A model generated the notes under the pieces. That model was not told the origin of the DNA and made no database searches. It saw only the letters and a program-made list of their open reading frames with translations. The position numbers and the translations under genes were made by a program. Shown in pieces: positions 23,765 to 32,569 of a stretch of DNA of 64,000 nt. Source of the DNA: Nocardioides sp. GY 10113 (GTDB lineage Bacteria; Actinomycetota; Actinomycetes; Propionibacteriales; Nocardioidaceae); contig NZ_STGK01000010.1 in assembly GCF_004919105.1 (NCBI RefSeq), forward strand, positions 1-64,000. The letters run 5' to 3'. Position 1 is the first letter of the stretch. Each line of letters opens with the position of its first letter.

Positions 23765-26245
23765 TCACGAGGCTCCCTCCAGGGCGGCGCCGTCCGGGTC
23801 GCGCACCGGCAGGGCGCCGAAGCTGCGCGGACGCGGGCCGGTGGCGAAGTGGTGCTCGGCGATCGACTGCCCGGCGCGGCGCACCTGCGCCTCGACCGAG
23901 TCGAGGAACCGGGTCAGGTTGGGGCGGTCCACCCCGCCGATCGCGACCAGGGTGGCCAGGTCGGTCCCCTCGACCTCGGCGATCAGGTCGGCCAGCAGCC
24001 GCTCGGGGCGGGTGGATCCGGTCGACAGCGGCTGCGCGGCCAGGTGCTCGGCCGCCCGGGCCAGGTTGAACGCCACCGAGCGCGGGTTCTCGGCGTCCAT
24101 CAGCAGCAGGTCCAGCACCCCGACGGGGCGCACGTAGTCGCGGTAGCGGCGGCGGTGGGTCACCGTGCTCTCGGCACTGGCGATGACGGCGTTGAGCACC
24201 TCCCGGTCCACCTCGAGCCCGCGCCGCTCCACGACGACCCGCAGCAGCCGGCAGAGCTGGAGCACCCGCTCCAGCGCCTGACCGACGCCGATCATGTGCC
24301 ACCCGGTGTCGCGCACCATGCTCGCGGTGACGCCCTGCAGCGAGAGCACCCCGACCAGCATCCGGCCGGCGGTCTCGGCGATGGCGTGGCTGTGCGGCGA
24401 TCCGCGCAGCGCCGCCTCCGCCCGCGCGGCGACGCCGAAGACGCGCCACACGTCCGGGGAGAGCTGGTCGCGGACGCCGGCGAGGTCGTCGCGCAGCGCG
24501 GCCAGCGCGTGCGCCACCGACCCCTCGCGGTCGGCGTCGAGCAGCAGCGAGCGGAACTCGGCGTCCAGGTCCTCGTGGTAGCGGCCCGCGAGCGAGGCGA
24601 CCACGCCGAGCATCACCTCGAGGCTGATGCCACCGGTGGTCCGCGGGCGGGTCCGGTAGTCCTCCGCGAGCACGTGCGCGGCGAGCACCAGCCGCAGCAT
24701 GTCCTCGGCGCGCTCGGCGTACCGGCCGAACCAGAACATGTCCTCCAGCGCCCGCGGCACGGTCGCCGGCAGGGAGCGGACGCTGGTCATCGGTCGCACG
24801 TCCGAGAGCCGCTGGTCGGGCTCGCGGTCACTGGCCTTGAGCACCCAGACGTCCTTGCTGGCGACCGGGCGGTCGCCGTCGCGGACGCTGGCCATGCCGC
24901 CGAGCAGCGGTCGGTAGGTGGAGCCGTAGCGCAGCGTGAAGGTGCGCAGGGTGACGTCGAGCGGGCGCGCGTCACCGCGGCTCCAGGCGGGCGCCTGCGA
25001 CAGCGGCAGCCGCTCCTGGCCCGCGTAGCGGTGCGGCGCGGCCAGGATCCGCCGGCGCAGCAGGTCCGGCGCCAGGTCGGTGACCAGGACCCCGGTGCCG
25101 TCGGTGGTGCGGATCTCCAGCTCGTCGAGCCGGTCCAGCACGTGGTCCAGGGAGTCCGGGTCGCCGCACCACCAGGTCGGCACGGTCTCCAGCCGCAGCG
25201 GCTCGCCGAGCAGGTGCTGGCACATCGCGCCCATCGACGCCTGCAGGCCGGGGTTCTCCATGACGCCCGCGCCGAGGCCGTTGACCACCCGCACCCGGCC
25301 GCGGCGTACCGCCTCGGCGAGGCCGGCGACGCCCAGCTGGGAGTCCCCGCGCAGCTCCAGCGGGTCGCTCCACGCCGCGTCGACGCGGCGCAGGATGACG
25401 TCGACGCGCTCCAGGCGCACCGGGGTGCGCATCAGCACCCAGCCGTCGCGCACCACCAGGTCGCTGCCCTGGACCAGCGGCAGTCCGAGGCTGGTGGCGA
25501 TCGCCGCCTGGTCGTAGAACGTCTCGGAGTGCGATCCCGGGCTGAGCACCACGACCCGCGGGTCGGGCAGGTCGCCCTGCGCGGACTGCAGCAGCGCCGA
25601 GCGCAGCGCCCACAGGTACGGCGCCATCCGGTGCACCTCGGCCTCGCGGTACAGCTCGGGGACCACACGGGAGAGCACCTTGCGGTTCTCGGTGGCGTAG
25701 CCGAGGCCCGAGGGCGCCTGCGTGCGGTCGGCGAGCACGCGCCAGGTCCCGTCGGCGTCACGCCCGAGGTCGGTGGCGGAGAGCACCAGCGGGCGGGGGT
25801 CGGCGATCCGGTCGCCGGCCATCACCCGGGTGAAGCCCGCGTGGCCGTAGACCAGCGCCGGCGGGACGACGCCGTCGCGCAGCAGCGTCTGCTCGCCGTA
25901 CAGGTCGACCAGGATCGCGTTGAGCAGCTCGGCACGCTGGGCCAGGCCGACCTCGAGGCCCTGCCAGGAGGCGGCGTCGATGATCAGCGGCACCGGGTCC
26001 AGGCGCCAGGCGCTGGGCCGGTGCCCGGGCCGGGAGTAGGTGACCCCGTCGTCGGCGAGGAACCGTCCGATCTCCTCCTCCACCCGGCGCAGCTCCGTCG
26101 GCCCGATCTGGAGCGCGACCTCGGCCAGGCGCTTCCAGGCCTCGCGCAGCGAGCCGTCCGGCGCGACCATCTCGTCGTACCTCGGCGGAGCGCCGGTCAG
26201 GTCGGGCTGGCTCAGGCTGGCGACGTAGTCGCGCAGGACGGTCAC
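23765..26245 (-). CDS. circularly permuted ATP-grasp fused to an alpha-E domain
   Basis: An 826-residue fusion. Residues 1 to about 480 form a circularly permuted type 2 ATP-grasp domain (former DUF404/DUF407), with YDEMVAPDGSLREAWK at the start, GVTYSRPG near 75, DLYGEQTLLRDG and the motif VVLSPGSHSETFYD. The region from about 490 on (ALEDMFWFGRYAERAEDMLR) is an alpha-helical alpha-E domain (former DUF403). In other bacteria the two are often separate adjacent genes. ATP-grasp enzymes of this type are predicted to form amide or peptide bonds; the substrate is unknown. It is the second gene of the operon, 46 bp after the DUF2126 gene. Confidence 0.92.
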   Translation of the reverse strand: MTVLRDYVASLSQPDLTGAPPRYDEMVAPDGSLREAWKRLAEVALQIGPTELRRVEEEIGRFLADDGVTYSRPGHRPSAWRLDPVPLIIDAASWQGLEVGLAQRAELLNAILVDLYGEQTLLRDGVVPPALVYGHAGFTRVMAGDRIADPRPLVLSATDLGRDADGTWRVLADRTQAPSGLGYATENRKVLSRVVPELYREAEVHRMAPYLWALRSALLQSAQGDLPDPRVVVLSPGSHSETFYDQAAIATSLGLPLVQGSDLVVRDGWVLMRTPVRLERVDVILRRVDAAWSDPLELRGDSQLGVAGLAEAVRRGRVRVVNGLGAGVMENPGLQASMGAMCQHLLGEPLRLETVPTWWCGDPDSLDHVLDRLDELEIRTTDGTGVLVTDLAPDLLRRRILAAPHRYAGQERLPLSQAPAWSRGDARPLDVTLRTFTLRYGSTYRPLLGGMASVRDGDRPVASKDVWVLKASDREPDQRLSDVRPMTSVRSLPATVPRALEDMFWFGRYAERAEDMLRLVLAAHVLAEDYRTRPRTTGGISLEVMLGVVASLAGRYHEDLDAEFRSLLLDADREGSVAHALAALRDDLAGVRDQLSPDVWRVFGVAARAEAALRGSPHSHAIAETAGRMLVGVLSLQGVTASMVRDTGWHMIGVGQALERVLQLCRLLRVVVERRGLEVDREVLNAVIASAESTVTHRRRYRDYVRPVGVLDLLLMDAENPRSVAFNLARAAEHLAAQPLSTGSTRPERLLADLIAEVEGTDLATLVAIGGVDRPNLTRFLDSVEAQVRRAGQSIAEHHFATGPRPRSFGALPVRDPDGAALEGAS

Positions 26246-26291
26246 GGGCGGCTCACGGGAGGGGTCACGTACGGGGTAGGTCGGGTGCGGG

Positions 26292-29200
26292 TCAGCGGCG
26301 GATCGACGCCCGACGCAGGTCGAGCGTGTGCGGGTACTCGGCGCTCGCCACGGCGCGGGCGGCGGCGCGCAGGGACGCTACGTCGATCGGGCCGGCGGTG
26401 TGCCGGCCCGGCTCGAAGCGCGAGGCGCGGCGCGCCTCCGCCTCGTTGGCGTTGACCGGCGGGTGGTCGTAGGAGCGGCCGCCGGGGTGGACCACGTGGT
26501 AGGTCGCGCCGCCGAGGCTGACCCCGGCGTCGAGGTCGACCACGTCGAAGGTGAGCGGCGACTGGACGCCGATCGAGGGGTGCAGCGAGGACCACGGCTG
26601 CCAGGCCTTGAACCGCACGCCGCCGTAGTAGGCGTCGCCGGGCAGGCCCGGGGTCCCCAGGCTCGTCGCGGCGGTGGGCGTCATCGGCACAGGGACACCT
26701 TGGCACGTCACGAGGTGGCGCGCAGGGTCGATGCCGGTCACGGCGACCTGGACGCGCTCCACGGACGAGTCGACGTAGCGGGCCGTGCCGCCCCCGGTGG
26801 CCTCCTCGCCGAGCACGTGCCACGGCTCCACGCCCTGACGCAGCTCCATCCGGATCCCCTCGCCCGGGCCGGCACCCGGGCCGGCGCCGAGGTCGGCGAA
26901 GCCGATCCGCGGGAACCGGAACTCCACGAACGGGTCCAACCAGGCCGGGTCGAAGGCGATCCCGAACCGCTCCAGGTCGGCGACCACGCGGCGGATGTCG
27001 CCGATCGCCCCCTGCGGCAGCAGGAAGTCCTCGTGCAGCCGGGTGCCCCAGCGGACCAGCGGCTGGGTGGCCACGTCGAGCGGCCGCTCCCAGAACATCG
27101 CGACCAGGCTGCGCACCAGCAGCGCCTGCACCAGGGCCATCTGGGGGTGCGGCGGCATCTCGAAGCCGCGCAGCTCCAGCAGCCCGAGCCGGCCCCGGGT
27201 CGAGTCCGGGCTGTAGAGCTTGTCGATGCAGAACTCGGCGCGATGGGTGTTGCCGGTCAGGTCGGTGAGCAGGTGCCGCAGCGCCCGGTCGACCATCCAG
27301 GGCGCCACCTCGTCGCCACGCTCGGCCGCCGCGGCGCTCATCCGGAGCACCTCCGCGAAGGCGATCTCCATCTCGTAGACCGCCTCGGGGCGACCCTCGT
27401 CGAAGCGCGGCGCCTGGCTGGTGGGGCCGATGAACCGGCCCGAGAACAGGTAGGAGAGCGCCGGGTGGCGCTGCCAGTAGCCGACCAGGCTGACCAGCAG
27501 GTCGGGCCGGCGCAGCAGGGGCGAGTCGATCGGCGCCCGGCCGCCCAGGGTCAGGTGGTTGCCGCCGCCGGTGCCGGTGTGCAGCCCGTCGAGGTCGAAC
27601 TTCTCGGTGGTCAGCCCCGCCAGCCGCGCCTCGGAGTAGAGCCGGGTGACCAGGTCGCGCTGGTCGGCCCAGCTGGTGGTCGGCTGGACGTTCACCTCGA
27701 TCACGCCGGGGTCCGGGGTCACCGACAGGGTGGTCAGCCGTGGGTCGGGCGGCGGCGGGTAGCCCTCGAGGACCAGCGGGCACCCCGCACCGTCCCCGCC
27801 CCCGCCGGCGGCCGCCGCCTCGACGACGTGCAGCAGGTCGGCGTAGTCCTCCAGCCGCGTGGTCGGCGGCAGGAAGACGTGCACGTGGCCGTCGCGGGCC
27901 TCGAACGCGACCGCGGTGCGGTCGGCGCCGACCGGGTCGGCCAGCGCCACCGGCGGCACGCCGGGCGCCAGCGGCTCCCCCGCCTCCAGGTACGACGGCT
28001 GCGCCGGCGCCTCCGGGTCCACCCAGTCGATCGAGTCCAGCGGCAGCCGCAGGCCCACCGCGCTGGTGCCCGGGGTGAGCACCAACCGGCCGCGCCGGAA
28101 CCGCCACACCGGGCTGGTCCAGCCGGTCTCGGCCATCGCCAGCGGGACCACCCACCCGGTGGGCGTGGTGACGTCGGCGTCGAGCGCCTCGACCAGGGCC
28201 TCGGCCTCCTCGTCGAGCTCGTCCAGGTCGGCCTCCGGGCGGTCGCCGTACGGCTGGCGGACGTGGTCGGCGAGCGCAGCGAACGGGTCCTCGAAGGCGG
28301 GCCGGACCTGCGAGTCGGGTAGGCCGAGCGCGGCGGCGAAGCGACGCGCGAGCCGCTCGGCCGCGGCCGGCGGGTCGGCCACGGCGGCGCCGGCGTCCCA
28401 GGGGTCGGCGAGGAGCGCGGGGTCGGCCCACAGCGGCTGGCCGTCCGTGCGCCACTGCAGCGCGATGTTCCACCGCGGCAGGGGCTCGCCGGGGTACCAC
28501 TTGCCCTGCCCGCGGTGGACCACCCCGCCGGCGGCGTACGTCTCCCGCAGCCGCTCGGCGAGGACGGTGGCCAGCGCGCGCTTGGCGGGTCCGTCGGCCT
28601 CGGTGTTCCACTCCGGGGTGGAGGCATCGGCCATCGACACGAACGTCGGCTCCCCGCCCATGGTCAACCGCACGTCGCCGGCCTCGAGGCGCTTGTCCAC
28701 GGCGGCGCCGAGGGCGTCGATCCGGGCCCACTGGTCCGCCGAGTAGGGCGCGGTGACCCGGGGGTCCTCGTGGATCCGGGTCACGCCGTTGTGGAACTCG
28801 AAGGTCACCTCGACCGGCTCCGTGGCCCCCTCGATCGGAGCGGCCGAGCTCGGGTGCGGGGTGGCGCTGAGCGGGATGTGGCCCTCGCCGGCGAACAGCG
28901 CGCTGGTCGGGTCCATCCCGACCCAGCCGGCGCCGGGGATGAAGACCTCGGTCCAGGCGTGCAGGTCGGTGAAGTCCTCGGCGGGCCCGCTGGGACCGTC
29001 CACGCCGTGCGTGGCGTACTCGTCGGGCGCGAGCTGGACCAGGTAGCCGGAGACGAACCGGGCGGCGAGGCCGTACTGGCGCAGCAGGCTCACCAGCAGC
29101 CAGGCGCTGTCGCGGCAGGACCCGATGCCGACCTCGAGCGTGTGGTCGGGGGTCTGCACGCCCGGCTCCATCCGCACCGAGTACGCGACGTCGCGGTGCA

Positions 29201-29663
29201 CGGCGGCGTTGAGCGTGGCCAGGAAGTCCACCGTCGGCACGCCCTCCTCGGGCAGCGGCGGAAGGCCCTCGCGCCAGGCAGCGGCCCGATCGGCGTTCTC
29301 GACCGGCCGCAGGTACGGCGCCAGGTCGGCCTTCAGGGCGGGCGCGTAGTCGAAGGGGAACCGCTCGGCGTACTCCTCGATGAAGAAGTCGAACGGGTTG
29401 ATCACCATCATGTCCGCGACCAGGCCGACGGTGATGTCGAGGTGGTCGACCTTCTCCGGGAAGACCAGCCGGGCCAGCCAGTTGCCGAACGGGTCCTGCT
29501 GCCAGTTGAGGAAGTGGCCGGCGGGCTCGACCGTCAGCGAGTAGGCCTCGATCGGCGTGCGGCAGTGCGGCGCGGGACGCAGCCGGACCACGTGCGGCGC
29601 CACCGTCACCGGGCGCTCGAAGCGATAGGTGGTGCGGTGCTCGAGCGCGACCTTGATCGACAT
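26292..29663 (-). CDS. transglutaminase-DUF2126 protein
   Basis: A 1123-residue protein, first in the operon. The N-terminal transglutaminase part has the triad C183 (GIGSCRDSAW), H235 (DLHAWTEV) and D251 (GMDPTSALF). The rest, from about 300, is DUF2126, with TMGGEPTFVSM, GKWYPGEPLPRW and the glutamine-synthetase-like stretch GLHTGTGGGNHLTLGG (near 690). DUF2126 has been linked to the COOH-NH2 ligase fold, so this may be a second ligase or a modifying hydrolase. The ATG at 29663 has TAGTGT 7 nt upstream. A longer in-frame opening to 29789 is rejected, since it would run past the promoter into the next gene. Confidence 0.92.
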   Translation of the reverse strand: MSIKVALEHRTTYRFERPVTVAPHVVRLRPAPHCRTPIEAYSLTVEPAGHFLNWQQDPFGNWLARLVFPEKVDHLDITVGLVADMMVINPFDFFIEEYAERFPFDYAPALKADLAPYLRPVENADRAAAWREGLPPLPEEGVPTVDFLATLNAAVHRDVAYSVRMEPGVQTPDHTLEVGIGSCRDSAWLLVSLLRQYGLAARFVSGYLVQLAPDEYATHGVDGPSGPAEDFTDLHAWTEVFIPGAGWVGMDPTSALFAGEGHIPLSATPHPSSAAPIEGATEPVEVTFEFHNGVTRIHEDPRVTAPYSADQWARIDALGAAVDKRLEAGDVRLTMGGEPTFVSMADASTPEWNTEADGPAKRALATVLAERLRETYAAGGVVHRGQGKWYPGEPLPRWNIALQWRTDGQPLWADPALLADPWDAGAAVADPPAAAERLARRFAAALGLPDSQVRPAFEDPFAALADHVRQPYGDRPEADLDELDEEAEALVEALDADVTTPTGWVVPLAMAETGWTSPVWRFRRGRLVLTPGTSAVGLRLPLDSIDWVDPEAPAQPSYLEAGEPLAPGVPPVALADPVGADRTAVAFEARDGHVHVFLPPTTRLEDYADLLHVVEAAAAGGGGDGAGCPLVLEGYPPPPDPRLTTLSVTPDPGVIEVNVQPTTSWADQRDLVTRLYSEARLAGLTTEKFDLDGLHTGTGGGNHLTLGGRAPIDSPLLRRPDLLVSLVGYWQRHPALSYLFSGRFIGPTSQAPRFDEGRPEAVYEMEIAFAEVLRMSAAAAERGDEVAPWMVDRALRHLLTDLTGNTHRAEFCIDKLYSPDSTRGRLGLLELRGFEMPPHPQMALVQALLVRSLVAMFWERPLDVATQPLVRWGTRLHEDFLLPQGAIGDIRRVVADLERFGIAFDPAWLDPFVEFRFPRIGFADLGAGPGAGPGEGIRMELRQGVEPWHVLGEEATGGGTARYVDSSVERVQVAVTGIDPARHLVTCQGVPVPMTPTAATSLGTPGLPGDAYYGGVRFKAWQPWSSLHPSIGVQSPLTFDVVDLDAGVSLGGATYHVVHPGGRSYDHPPVNANEAEARRASRFEPGRHTAGPIDVASLRAAARAVASAEYPHTLDLRRASIRR

Positions 29664-29670
29664 GGGCGCC

Positions 29671-29676
29671 ACACTA
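29671..29676 (-). promoter_or_regulatory. leaderless -10 box of the DUF2126/ATP-grasp operon
   Basis: TAGTGT on the minus strand ends 7 nt before the ATG at 29663. It is the only promoter-like element seen for the four-gene operon. Confidence 0.5.
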
Positions 29677-29737
29677 GGTAACGACGGGCACCCCCGTGTT
29701 TCGGACAGGTCACGTCGTCGGTAGGGCCCTCCGCCGG

Positions 29738-30325
29738 TCAGCGCGAGGCGGTCAGCTCGTCCAGCTGGGACTGGAGGTAGGACCGCCACTCGCCCGGGTC
29801 CGTGGGCAGGTCGCTGGGCAGGGAGGGAAGCCCGCTGGGCAGGTCGGAGAGGACGCTGGAGAGGTAGTCCGTGACCTCCGACATCCGCTCGGAGGCGAAC
29901 TCGGACATGCGCGAGGCCATCTCGGAGAGGTTGGTGGGCATGTCGGTGGGCATGCCCTCGGGCAGGCGCGGCCTGTCGGTCCCCTCGACTGTCTCCTCGG
30001 TGGGCTCCGCCGTCAGGCTGGCGCCCTGCTGGTCGGTGCCGGAGTCGTCGCCGGTGAGGACCAGGATCGCGGCCGCGACGATCGCCGCCACGATCACCAC
30101 CGAGCCGAGCACGCCGAGCACGATCAGCAGCGTCCGGTTCGCCCCGCCGCCCGGCGGCGGACCGGTGGGCCCGCCCGGACCGTCGGAACCACCAGGCCCA
30201 TCAGGCCCACCCGGGCCACCCGGGCCACCCGGGCCACCGAACGCGCCACCGAACTCGTAGGGGCGGGTGTCGCCGTCGTCACCGCCCGGCGGGTACTGCG
30301 GGTACTGGGGGCTCACTCCGGACAC
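29738..30325 (-). CDS. Gly/Pro-rich membrane protein with Ser/Met-rich exterior
   Basis: A 195-residue protein with a cytosolic collagen-like Gly-Pro-rich N-terminus (repeated GGP near 28-42), one membrane helix (about 66-90, LLIVLGVLGSVVIVAAIVAA) and an extracytoplasmic tail with heptad-like MASRMSEFASERMSE and LSDLPSGLPSLPSDLP repeats. No family is recognised. AGGAGG 5 nt before the GTG at 30325 favours this start over the GTG 9 nt further in. Confidence 0.7.
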   Translation of the reverse strand: MSGVSPQYPQYPPGGDDGDTRPYEFGGAFGGPGGPGGPGGPDGPGGSDGPGGPTGPPPGGGANRTLLIVLGVLGSVVIVAAIVAAAILVLTGDDSGTDQQGASLTAEPTEETVEGTDRPRLPEGMPTDMPTNLSEMASRMSEFASERMSEVTDYLSSVLSDLPSGLPSLPSDLPTDPGEWRSYLQSQLDELTASR

Positions 30326-30392
30326 CCTGGCCTCCTCACGCCGGCCTCACCGTGCACCACCTGCCAAGGTAACGCCGCGACCGCCCGAACGG

Positions 30393-31463
30393 TCACGGCT
30401 CCAGGCGGGAGAGCACCTCCACCACGCGCCTGTTGGCCTCGGCCTCGCCGACGGTGATCCGGACGCCCTCACCCGCGAACGCGCGCACCGAGAGGCCCAC
30501 CGCGTCGCAGGCCGCGGCGATCTCGGCCGTCCGATCGCCGACGCCGAGCCAGACGAAGTTGCCCTGGGCCTCGGGGACCTGCCAGCCGATCTCGGCCAGG
30601 CTCTTGACCAGTCGCTCCCGCTCGTCGACCAGGAGGTCGACCCGGGCGCGGAGCGCCGTCTCGGCCTGCAACGAGGCGACCGCGGCGGCCTGGGCCGCGG
30701 TGGAGACGCCGAAGGGCAGCGCGACCGACCGCACCGCGGCGGCGATCTCCGGGGTCGAGGCGAGGTAGCCGACGCGCAGCCCGGCCAGCCCGTAGGCCTT
30801 GGAGAAGGTGCGCACCACGGCGACGTTGCTGCGCTCGCCGACCAGGGCGATCCCGTCCACCGGATCCTCGGCGCGGACGAACTCCAGGTAGGCCTCGTCG
30901 ACGACGACCAGCACGTGCTCGGGAACGGCGGCGAGGAAGCCCCGGACCTCGGTCGCCGACAGCGCCGGACCGGTCGGGTTGTTCGGCGTGCAGAGCAGCA
31001 CCACCTTGGTCCGCTCGGTGACCGCGGCGGCCATCGCGGCCAGGTCGTGCCGGGCGTCCGCGGTCAGCGGCACCGGGACGGGCGTCGCCCCCGCCACGGT
31101 GATCGCGATCGGGTAGGCCTCGAAGGACCGCCACGGCATCACGACCTCGTCGCCGGGGCCGCAGAACGCCGTCAACAGGCCGAACAGCACGGCGGTGGAG
31201 CCGGTGCCCAGCGACAGCTGCTCCGGGACGACGTCCAGCCGGTCGGCGAGCGCCCGGTAGAGCGCGACGGAGCCCATGTCGGGGTAGCGGTTCATGGTCG
31301 CCACCGCCTGCTCGGCGGCCTCGAGCACGCCCGGCAGCGGCGGGTAGGGGTTCTCGTTGGAGGAGAGCTTGTACGGCGTCACCCCGGGAGGCGCCGTGGG
31401 CGGCCGGCCCGGCACGTAGGGCGGCAGGCTGCTGAGGTGCGGGAGCGGCTGCGGAGACGTCAC
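30393..31463 (-). CDS. HisC-family aminotransferase (histidinol-phosphate or aromatic)
   Basis: A 356-residue PLP enzyme of fold type I. KLSSNENPYPPLP near the start is the substrate-side motif, TPNNPTGP near 168 and DEAYLEF (D contacts the pyridine nitrogen) precede the Schiff-base lysine in TFSKAYGLAGLRVGY, and RITVGEAEAN near the C-terminus carries the carboxylate-binding Arg. Length and motifs fit HisC and also Pat (HisC2), the aromatic aminotransferase of actinobacteria; no his genes are adjacent, which slightly favours the second role. The GTG start follows TAGGGT by 6 nt. Confidence 0.87.
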   Translation of the reverse strand: MTSPQPLPHLSSLPPYVPGRPPTAPPGVTPYKLSSNENPYPPLPGVLEAAEQAVATMNRYPDMGSVALYRALADRLDVVPEQLSLGTGSTAVLFGLLTAFCGPGDEVVMPWRSFEAYPIAITVAGATPVPVPLTADARHDLAAMAAAVTERTKVVLLCTPNNPTGPALSATEVRGFLAAVPEHVLVVVDEAYLEFVRAEDPVDGIALVGERSNVAVVRTFSKAYGLAGLRVGYLASTPEIAAAVRSVALPFGVSTAAQAAAVASLQAETALRARVDLLVDERERLVKSLAEIGWQVPEAQGNFVWLGVGDRTAEIAAACDAVGLSVRAFAGEGVRITVGEAEANRRVVEVLSRLEP

Positions 31464-31469
31464 CGGACG

Positions 31470-31475
31470 ACCCTA
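31470..31475 (-). promoter_or_regulatory. leaderless -10 box of the hisC-like gene
   Basis: TAGGGT on the minus strand, 6 nt before the GTG at 31463, no Shine-Dalgarno sequence. Confidence 0.55.
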
Positions 31476-31545
31476 CGATCGCGGCGCGGGCGGGCCCGCA
31501 TCCGGGCCGGGGCGGCCGTCCGCGGGGGCCGCGGGGCCGGCGGTG

Positions 31546-32475
31546 TCACGCCGCGCTGTCCTCGGCCTCGGCGAGCACGACCCGCCCGCCGGGCACGATC
31601 GCGAGGTCCCGCCCGAGCGTGAGGTCGAGGGGGTTGGTCAGGCAGCGCACCGAGCCGCCGCCGAGGTGGAACTCGGTGACGTCCACGAGCACCACCGTGA
31701 AGCCCCACTCCTCGAGCCGGGCCCGCACCCGGTCCGGGCACGAGGGCATCACCACGGTGCGGCCGACCACGACGGAGTTGGCGCAGAAGGTGGTCAGCGC
31801 CTCCTCCTCGGTCAGCACCAGCGGCTCGGGCACGAGGTCGAGCAGCATCGCCGCGGAGGCGGGGTCGAAGGCGTCGGGACAGACCAGCGCGCGGCCCTCG
31901 TCCAGCGGGCAGAAGGCGAGGTCGAGGTGGTACATCGCCGGGTGGGTGATCCGGACACCGCGGACCAGGACGTCCAGGTCCGCGGCGAGGGCGGAGAGCG
32001 CCAGCTCGTCGGTGCGCGGCCCGAAGCCGACGACCAGCTCCCCGCGCCACGCGAAGGCGTCGCCGGCCTCGAAGCTCGGACCGTGCCCATCCGTGCCCAC
32101 GTGGGAGGAGGCGAAGAGCGCGGCCTCGAACCAGTCGCGGGCCGACGGGGTCTCGGTCCGCCGCTGCGCGTAGCGCATGTGCGACATCACCACCGAGCGG
32201 GTGGACGGGGTGCCCGGCACGGCGTGCCGCAGCACGGGGAGCCCGAGGTTCATCGCGTAGACCATGTCCGGGGCGTCCGCACGCGGCGGGATCACCTCGA
32301 CCGGCGCCCCGAGCGTGCGCAGCGTGGAGGCCAGCCGGCGCCACTGGGCGCCGGCCCGCTCCGGGTCGGGCTGCACGGCGGTGTCCATGAACGGGTTGAT
32401 CACGTAGTCGACGCGGAAGTGCGACGGCTCGACCATCGCGTAGTGACGACCCCAGAGCAGCTCGGTCACGACCAT
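31546..32475 (-). CDS. amidinohydrolase of the dimethylargininase/amidinotransferase family
   Basis: A 309-residue pentein-fold enzyme. The catalytic Cys is in GGGSVRCLTNP near residue 273, the catalytic His in MYHLDLAFCP near 182, and N-terminal NPFMD and PDMVYAMNLG segments match DDAH and related guanidino-group hydrolases. It may act on dimethylarginine, arginine or another guanidino compound; the substrate is not fixed. An AAGGGG site precedes the ATG at 32475. It is divergent from the GntR regulator and shares an operator region with it. Confidence 0.85.
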   Translation of the reverse strand: MVVTELLWGRHYAMVEPSHFRVDYVINPFMDTAVQPDPERAGAQWRRLASTLRTLGAPVEVIPPRADAPDMVYAMNLGLPVLRHAVPGTPSTRSVVMSHMRYAQRRTETPSARDWFEAALFASSHVGTDGHGPSFEAGDAFAWRGELVVGFGPRTDELALSALAADLDVLVRGVRITHPAMYHLDLAFCPLDEGRALVCPDAFDPASAAMLLDLVPEPLVLTEEEALTTFCANSVVVGRTVVMPSCPDRVRARLEEWGFTVVLVDVTEFHLGGGSVRCLTNPLDLTLGRDLAIVPGGRVVLAEAEDSAA

Positions 32476-32488
32476 CCCCTTCCCGAAT

Positions 32489-32507
32489 TTGTCGGATTGT
32501 CCGACAA
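32489..32507. promoter_or_regulatory. GntR-type operator between divergent genes
   Basis: TTGTCGGATTGTCCGACAA is a perfect 8-3-8 palindrome, followed by a further half-site TCTGACAA (32508-32515). It lies 14 bp before the amidinohydrolase start and 63 bp before the GntR start. TTGT-N-ACAA palindromes of this size are typical of FCD-type GntR regulators. Confidence 0.75.
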
Positions 32508-32569
32508 TCTGACAACGAAGTATGCGGGCAGCACGCCCCGAATGCCAACAGCCCTGCAGAATGGGCGCC

